From Alphaproteobacteria bacterium (lineage in GTDB: Bacteria > Pseudomonadota > Alphaproteobacteria > Rhizobiales > Aestuariivirgaceae), in the NCBI GenBank assembly GCA_020441605.1, contig JAGRLX010000112.1, positions 1 through 18,598 on the forward strand: DNA of 18,598 nucleotides. The letters run 5' to 3'. The notes under the pieces were generated by a model that worked only from the letters and a program-made list of their open reading frames with translations, was not told where the DNA came from and ran no database searches. Positions 14,018 through 18,598 of the stretch are shown here, in pieces. Each line of letters begins with the position of its first letter. Position 1 is the stretch's first letter. The translations under genes were made by a program, and so were the position numbers.

Positions 14018-14968
14018 ATGCTCAGAGCGGCAAGCGACGTTGGTGCCGTCGCCATCATTGGCAATGGCCTGATGGGGCAGGGGATTGCCCAGGTCTTCGC
14101 GCGGGCGGGGAAGTCCGTGACCCTCATCGGCCGCAATGCCGACAGCCTTTCCAGGGCGATGGCGGCGATCCGCAACAATCTCGACGCTTTCGTCACGCGG
14201 GGGTTGTCCAGCAGAGACGAGGCCGATGTTGCCATCGCCCGGATCAGCACCTCGACCGACATCGAAGAGGCGGGCAAGGCCGACCATGTGATCGAGGCGG
14301 TACCGGCCGTGCGCGACCTGCAGGTCGAAATCTTCGGCAAGCTGGACCGCGTTTGCGCACCGGACGTGGTGCTGGGATCGACCAGCGGCCAGCCGATCAG
14401 CCTGATGACCGGCGCCATGTCTCATCCTGCCCGCGCCGTGGCCATGCATTTCATCTATCCGGCCCAGCTCATTCCCATCGTAGAAGTCTGCGGCGGTCCG
14501 CAGACCGCGCCGGAGGTGGTGCAATGGGCCTGTGACCTGCTTTCCGCGGTCGGCCAGACTCCGGCGGTGATGAACAAGGAGGTCGATGGTTTCATCATCA
14601 ACCGCCTGCAGTTCGCGGTGTTGCGCGAGGCCTGGTCGATGTGGGCCAACGGCATCGCTTCGGCAGAAGCGATCGACACATCGTTCAAGATGTCTCTTGG
14701 GCGGCGCTATGCCATCACCGGCCCGATTGAATCGGCGGAATTGGGCGGTCTCGACATCATGCACAAGTTCGCCGAGTTCCTGTTGCCTGATCTCGACGTG
14801 AGTAGGTCGCCGCCTGCGGCCGTGGGCGATCTGGTGAAGGGTGGACACTTTGGACTGAAAACGGGCAAGGGCGTCTATGACTGGTCGCAGCGCGACGGCA
14901 AGGCTTTGCTGGCGGCACGGGCCGACAAGCTTTTCCAGCATATGGCAGACGAAAAGAAGCGCGGCTGA
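14018..14968 (+). CDS. 3-hydroxyacyl-CoA dehydrogenase family oxidoreductase
   Basis: Encodes 316 residues. The Rossmann motif is GNGLMGQGIA (15-24). The catalytic His144 and Glu156 are spaced twelve apart (MHFIYPAQLIPIVEV), matching the His/Glu pair of human HADH. Asn195 (FIINRLQF) is also in place. The C-terminal helical domain includes the family's KTGKGVYDW near the end. The dinucleotide-binding strand ends VTLIGRN, with Gly38-Arg39 in place of the usual acidic residue. The true substrate may be an acyl-CoA or a smaller hydroxy acid, as in the L-gulonate dehydrogenase and lambda-crystallin relatives. The ribosome site is AAGAGGAG. It is convergent with the exporter ATPase, with a 3-base gap. 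Confidence 0.85.
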   Translation: MLRAASDVGAVAIIGNGLMGQGIAQVFARAGKSVTLIGRNADSLSRAMAAIRNNLDAFVTRGLSSRDEADVAIARISTSTDIEEAGKADHVIEAVPAVRDLQVEIFGKLDRVCAPDVVLGSTSGQPISLMTGAMSHPARAVAMHFIYPAQLIPIVEVCGGPQTAPEVVQWACDLLSAVGQTPAVMNKEVDGFIINRLQFAVLREAWSMWANGIASAEAIDTSFKMSLGRRYAITGPIESAELGGLDIMHKFAEFLLPDLDVSRSPPAAVGDLVKGGHFGLKTGKGVYDWSQRDGKALLAARADKLFQHMADEKKRG

Positions 14969-14971
14969 AGG

Positions 14972-15697
14972 TCAGGCTGAGGCTGTTGCCGGCGCCTTGC
15001 CCGTCACCGCGTCGAGGCGTCCGTCGCGCAGGTGATAGATGCGCTCGAACCGGTCGAAGATCTTTTCGTCGTGGCTGACGACCAGGATGGCGGCCTGCTG
15101 TTCGGCGGCAACCTGCCCCAGTAGGTCCATGACGATGCCCGCGCGATGGGAATCGAGGGCCGCGGTGGGCTCGTCGGCGAGAATGATGCGCGGCTTGTTG
15201 GCGATGGCGCGGGCGATGGCGACGCGCTGGGCCTCGCCGCCCGAAATGGTCGAGGGCATGGCGCTCTTGCGGTTGCCGACGCCGAGATAGTCGAGGAGTT
15301 CGATGGCGCGGGCTCGCGCCTCTGCGGGACTGGCGCCCGCCAGCTCGCGCACCATGGCGACATTTTCCGTGGTGTTGAGAAAGGGCAGGAGATTGTGGAA
15401 CTGGAAGATGAAGCCGATCTTCTCCAGCCGCAGGCGGCGCAGGTCGCTCTTCAGCCAGCGATTGTCATAGACCACCTCGCCATCCAGAACCATGCGCCCC
15501 TGCGACGGTTCGAGAATGCAGGCCACGACGTTGAGCAGCGTCGACTTGCCCGATCCGCTGGGACCGACAAGGCCGACAATCTCGCCCGGCTGGACGCCCA
15601 TCGTGACATCGACAAGCGCATCGACACGGGTGCTGCCGGTGCCGAAATGCTTGGAGATGCCGGTGAGCGCAACGAGTGGTGCGGAAGCGCCCTCCAT
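14972..15697 (-). CDS. ABC exporter ATPase subunit (DevA/MacB-like)
   Basis: Encodes 241 residues from ATG 15697; an upstream in-frame TTG at 15709 is less likely. Walker A is GPSGSGKS (45-52), the Q-loop is at Gln99, the signature is ISGGE (151-155), Walker B is IILADE (171-176) and the H-loop is His209 (VVSHD). The signature has Ile in place of the first Leu and Glu in place of Gln of LSGGQ, a tolerated variation. It should power the FtsX-type permease encoded just upstream (one-base gap after its TGA). With the HlyD-type adaptor this makes a three-part exporter. The transported compound is unknown; relatives export lipids, peptides or drugs. Confidence 0.9.
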   Translation of the reverse strand: MEGASAPLVALTGISKHFGTGSTRVDALVDVTMGVQPGEIVGLVGPSGSGKSTLLNVVACILEPSQGRMVLDGEVVYDNRWLKSDLRRLRLEKIGFIFQFHNLLPFLNTTENVAMVRELAGASPAEARARAIELLDYLGVGNRKSAMPSTISGGEAQRVAIARAIANKPRIILADEPTAALDSHRAGIVMDLLGQVAAEQQAAILVVSHDEKIFDRFERIYHLRDGRLDAVTGKAPATASA

Positions 15698-15698
15698 C

Positions 15699-16832
15699 TC
15701 AGCCCCCAAGCGCCTTGGCCGGATCGATGGTCAGCGCCAGGCGCACGCCAAGGCCGCTCGCCACCAGGCAGACGATGAGAACCACTGCGGCGAGCGCCAG
15801 TCCGTCCTCGGGTTGCAGGATGACCCGGCGTGGAAAATAATCCTTGACCAGATTGATCAACGTGGCGCCCGTGAGGAAACCGGCGGCGCCGAGGATGATG
15901 GCCTGCTGAACGATCATGGCAACGATGGTGCGGTCTGGCGCGCCGATCAGCTTCAGCGTGGCGATCTCGCGGATCTTGTCCATGGTCATGGTGTAGATGA
16001 TCAGTGCAATGATGACCGCCGAGACGACGAGAAGGATGGAGGTGAACAGGCCGATCTGCTGGCGTGCCCGTTGCACCACGGAGCGTGTGAGGATCTCTTC
16101 CTGTCCGGCCTGGGTGATGGCGTTCAGATGCTTCCACCTCTGCACTGTCGCCGCCACGTCGGAGGCCGCCACGGTGGGCTCCAGCTTGGCGATGACCGCG
16201 TTGACCGTGTCGCGGCTGCCGCCTGCGGCACCGCGCGCCATTTCCACCCGGGCCGCCGGTGGCGCCAGCTCGAATTGCAGTTTCTGGCTGTCAAGCAGGC
16301 TGACATAGACGACGGGATCGCCGCCTGACGTGACCTGGCCCGAGGTGAGCCCGGTGACGGTGAAGCGGTTGCGGCCCAGCATCAGGGTATTGCCGGGAAC
16401 AAGGCCGGTCGACCTGTCGGCCACCAGTTCGAAATGGCTGCGCGACAACGGCCGCCCGGCGATGAGCGCTGGCGGGCCGCCGGGACGGCCGGGCTCGTAG
16501 CCGATGATCTGGAAGCGCAGCCGCCCGCCCGAACGCGCGATGTCGGTTGTCATGTAGGTGACGGAGCCTGCCGAGACTACGCCATGGATGCGCTCGATGG
16601 CCTCGCGCGTGTCGCCGGGAATGCGGGAGGATTCGGCGAAGGGCCCGCGCCGGTCGGCCTCGACGATCCACAGATCGGCTTGCGGGGCTCTCACCAGTGT
16701 CAACGCATCGACGACAAGCCCGCGATAGATGCCGATCATGGCGAGGACCACGCCGAGCAGCATCCCGAGCCCGACGCAGGTGAGGGCAAAGCGGCCCGCA
16801 TTGTGCCGGATGTCGCGGGCGGCAAGGTTCAC
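15699..16832 (-). CDS. ABC exporter permease, FtsX/MacB (DevC-like) family
   Basis: Encodes 377 residues from a GTG start at 16832 that overlaps the adaptor stop by four bases (GTGA). One membrane helix is near residues 15-38. A large periplasmic domain spans about 50-255. Three more helices are near 260-282, 300-325 and 345-366. The motif MDKIREIATLKLIGA (284-298) is the hallmark of the FtsX-like permease core. The C-terminal DPAKALGG is usual for MacB-type permeases. It forms the membrane part of the tripartite exporter with the adaptor (upstream) and the ATPase (downstream). Confidence 0.88.
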   Translation of the reverse strand: MNLAARDIRHNAGRFALTCVGLGMLLGVVLAMIGIYRGLVVDALTLVRAPQADLWIVEADRRGPFAESSRIPGDTREAIERIHGVVSAGSVTYMTTDIARSGGRLRFQIIGYEPGRPGGPPALIAGRPLSRSHFELVADRSTGLVPGNTLMLGRNRFTVTGLTSGQVTSGGDPVVYVSLLDSQKLQFELAPPAARVEMARGAAGGSRDTVNAVIAKLEPTVAASDVAATVQRWKHLNAITQAGQEEILTRSVVQRARQQIGLFTSILLVVSAVIIALIIYTMTMDKIREIATLKLIGAPDRTIVAMIVQQAIILGAAGFLTGATLINLVKDYFPRRVILQPEDGLALAAVVLIVCLVASGLGVRLALTIDPAKALGG

Positions 16833-17995
16833 GGGGCCGGACCGGCTGTGACAGACACAGCCCGTCCCTCGCTCAAGGCTGCCGCAGACCAGGTGATGAC
16901 GGCGACGCCTTCGGGAATGGGATCGGTGATCGCCAATCGGCCATCCATCGTCCGGTGGCTGAAGGTGAAGGCCTGTTGCTTCGCCTTGCCGTTCTCATTC
17001 ACCCAGGCAAGGCCGCGAGCGCCATCGAAATTGCTGACCATGAGTTCCGGCACCAGCACCGCACGCGGCAGGCGATTGACCGTGATGATCACTTCGGTCT
17101 GCTCGCCGAGGAAGAACTGCGGCGGGCACTGCTGGCACTTGACCCAGACGCGGCGCTCCTCGCTCACCCGGTCGCTTTCGATGCCGACGCGCGCCACCAG
17201 GGCTTGATAGACGGTGCCGGGCCGCGACCTGAGCCTCACCTCGGCGGCGAGGCCCTCGGCGAGCGATCCGGCGCGCGACTCCTCGATATGGGCGAGCGCC
17301 CAGATGCTTTGCGGATCGGCGAGGGTATAGACGGGATCACCGGCCTTGATGGCGGCCCCCGGTTCCCGGTGCCGTTCGACCACCACCGCATCAAAGGGCG
17401 CGCGCAGGACATGCTTGCCCAGAAGCACGTCCTCGCGCTTGAGATCGGCCCGCGCCGTCTCCAGCGTGGCGCGCGCCACGGTGACATCGGCAAGCGCCAG
17501 CGCATGATCAGCCTCGGCGACCTTCAGGTCCTTGGCGGACTCCTCCGCCTTCTCGACCGAGACCACGTTCTTGCGCACCAGTTCCTGCTGGCGGCGGTTG
17601 GCTTCGTCCTTCTGGGCCAGCACCGCGGCCTGCCGCTGCACCATGGTTTCGGTCCGCGCCAGCGCAGCCTCGGCGACATGGACGCTTGCCGTGGCGCGGA
17701 TGACACGGGCGTCCTGCTCGGCGGCATCGACGCGCGCCAGCACGTCGCCGCGCTTCACCAAGTCACCATGATCGGCGCTGAGTTCGGTCAGCGTGGCATT
17801 CACCTCGAAGCCGATGCCGGTGATGACGCGGGCCTCGACCGTGCCGATGCCGAAGACCTGGATCGGCACATTGCTTTCACTTGCCGCAATGGTGACATCG
17901 ACCGGCCGGTTGCGGAGCACATAGATGCCACCGGCGATGACCGCCACAACGGCAACGACGGCCAGGAATGAGAGGAGTCTGCGCAGGGACATCAT
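16829..17995 (-). CDS. HlyD-type periplasmic adaptor (membrane fusion protein) with CxxC motif
   Basis: Encodes 388 residues. One N-terminal membrane helix (8-26) anchors it in the inner membrane. The lipoyl-like half-motif is at 60-90 (ADHGDLVKRGDVLARVD). A long coiled-coil hairpin covers about 95-190. The second lipoyl half follows (HVLRAPFDAVVVERHREPG). The barrel domain contains VWVKCQQCPPQFFLGEQTEV with Cys287 and Cys290, an unexpected CxxC in a periplasmic adaptor. It should connect the permease to an outer-membrane channel, which is not encoded here. It is the first gene of the exporter operon, and a FixK/FNR-like box lies 37-50 bases before its start. The ribosome site is weak. Confidence 0.88.
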   Translation of the reverse strand: MMSLRRLLSFLAVVAVVAVIAGGIYVLRNRPVDVTIAASESNVPIQVFGIGTVEARVITGIGFEVNATLTELSADHGDLVKRGDVLARVDAAEQDARVIRATASVHVAEAALARTETMVQRQAAVLAQKDEANRRQQELVRKNVVSVEKAEESAKDLKVAEADHALALADVTVARATLETARADLKREDVLLGKHVLRAPFDAVVVERHREPGAAIKAGDPVYTLADPQSIWALAHIEESRAGSLAEGLAAEVRLRSRPGTVYQALVARVGIESDRVSEERRVWVKCQQCPPQFFLGEQTEVIITVNRLPRAVLVPELMVSNFDGARGLAWVNENGKAKQQAFTFSHRTMDGRLAITDPIPEGVAVITWSAAALSEGRAVSVTAGPAP

Positions 17996-18031
17996 GCCCG
18001 ATACTAGAGCAGGGGGGACCCACGTCCATCA

Positions 18032-18045
18032 TTGATCTCGGTCAA
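18032..18045 (-). promoter_or_regulatory. Candidate FixK/FNR box upstream of the exporter operon
   Basis: Read on the minus strand this is TTGAC-CGAG-ATCAA, one mismatch from the FNR/FixK consensus TTGAT-N4-ATCAA. Its centre is about 43 bases before the adaptor ATG. Activation at -41.5 would put the transcript start almost on the ATG, so the box might instead act at another spacing or as a repressor site. The match is by eye. Confidence 0.5.
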
Positions 18046-18073
18046 GCCGCGCCGTGTGTTGAGTGAGGGCGGC

Positions 18074-18100
18074 AAAAAAACCCGGATGTTTCCATCCGGG
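18074..18100 (-). terminator. Intrinsic terminator of glnA
   Basis: A perfect 8-bp stem (18081-18088 with 18093-18100; CCCGGATG and CATCCGGG) with a 4-base loop is followed on the minus strand by seven T (18080-18074). It lies about 30 bases after the glnA stop codon. The plus-strand run TTTT after the stem is too weak to claim bidirectionality. Confidence 0.88.
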
Positions 18101-18129
18101 GCTTTTCCTGTCGCATCCCGAATGCTCGG

Positions 18130-18598
18130 TTAGCAGCTGTAGTACATGTCGAACTCGACCGGGTGGGGGGTCATGCGGTAGCGGTCCTGTTCGCCCTGCT
18201 TGAGTTCGAGGTAGCTCTCGATCTGGTCCTTGGAGAAGACATTGCCCTTGGTGAGGAAGTCGTGATCGGCGGCCAGCGAGTCGATGGCCTCCTGCAGGCT
18301 TCCGCAAACCGTCGGCACCTGGGCCAGCTCCGCCGGCGGCAGGTCGTAGAGGTTCTTGTCCATGGCATCGCCGGGATGGAGCTTGTTGGTGATGCCGTCG
18401 AGGCCGGCCATGAGGATGGCCGAGAAGGCGAGATAGGGGTTCGCCGTCGGATCCGGGAAGCGCACTTCGACGCGCTTGGCCTTGGGGTTCGACGTGAACG
18501 GAATGCGGCACGAGGCCGAGCGGTTGCGCGACGAATAGGCCAGCAGCACCGGGGCTTCATAGCCCGGCACCAGGCGCTTGTAGGAGTTGGTCGACGGG
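18130..18598 (-). CDS. glnA: Glutamine synthetase type I, C-terminal part (cut by window edge)
   Basis: The last 156 codons of GlnA; the gene continues past the window end. It makes glutamine from glutamate, ammonia and ATP as a cytoplasmic dodecamer. The visible part has [11 protein letters not shown], the [11 protein letters not shown] segment and [20 protein letters not shown]. The regulatory Tyr (codon 18346-18348) lies in [11 protein letters not shown], matching the tyrosine adenylylated by GlnE in E. coli. The protein ends [14 protein letters not shown]; the final Cys differs from the final residue I recall in well-known homologues. The stop is TAA. Nitrogen control by GlnE/PII is expected from this site, but no regulatory genes are in view. 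Confidence 0.95.
   Translation of the reverse strand, partial: PSTNSYKRLVPGYEAPVLLAYSSRNRSASCRIPFTSNPKAKRVEVRFPDPTANPYLAFSAILMAGLDGITNKLHPGDAMDKNLYDLPPAELAQVPTVCGSLQEAIDSLAADHDFLTKGNVFSKDQIESYLELKQGEQDRYRMTPHPVEFDMYYSC

Overview
This window looks like chromosomal DNA from a high-GC alphaproteobacterium, most likely near Hyphomicrobiales. That placement is inferred, not proven. It rests on GC-rich coding sequence, a type I glutamine synthetase with the adenylylation tyrosine, a possible EcfG-type promoter (GGAAC-N17-CGTA), a FixK/FNR-type box, and GANTC sites in a gene leader. No rRNA, tRNA, transposase, integrase or CRISPR array was seen.

Left part (1-6.2 kb): an apparently accessory region built around three minus-strand paralogues of a secreted, collagen-like (Gly-X-Y) protein family. 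The first is cut by the window edge (1-219). The second is intact (1890-2735). The third (5025-6128) keeps one continuous reading frame but is interrupted by three in-frame stop codons. All three share a signal peptide and the same N-terminal domain, and a 57-bp block is nearly identical at the DNA level. Between them lie a secreted lipase-type alpha/beta hydrolase (+), a secreted two-domain protein of unknown function with a Gln/Asp/Gly/Asn-rich linker (+), and a peroxiredoxin-like protein with a CNHC motif (-). The region appears directed at the envelope or exterior.

Middle part (6.3-9.4 kb): a RimJ/RimL-type GNAT acetyltransferase (-), a small exported glycine-zipper protein (+), a YtcJ-type amidohydrolase (+), and a 79-residue exported protein (-) with a candidate general-stress promoter.

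Catabolic cassette (9.47-12.46 kb): a tightly packed minus-strand operon encodes a luciferase-like flavin-dependent monooxygenase, a 4-oxalocrotonate-tautomerase-family protein and an alpha/beta hydrolase. It diverges from a LysR regulator. The 104-bp divergent region contains a perfect palindrome of the T-N11-A type abutting a TATAAT box. Together the genes look like an inducible pathway for an unidentified small molecule.

Right part (12.46-18.6 kb): a DMT/EamA transporter (-), a GNAT plus 3-hydroxyacyl-CoA-dehydrogenase-type pair (+), a HlyD/FtsX-permease/ATPase (DevBCA-like) exporter operon (-) with a FixK/FNR-like box upstream, and the 3' end of glnA (-) with a clear intrinsic terminator.

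The most unusual items are the collagen-like family with its triple-nonsense copy, the LysR-controlled monooxygenase cassette with a readable operator, and the exporter with a CxxC-bearing adaptor beneath an anaerobic-type box. I did not find a clearly new defence or mobile system.
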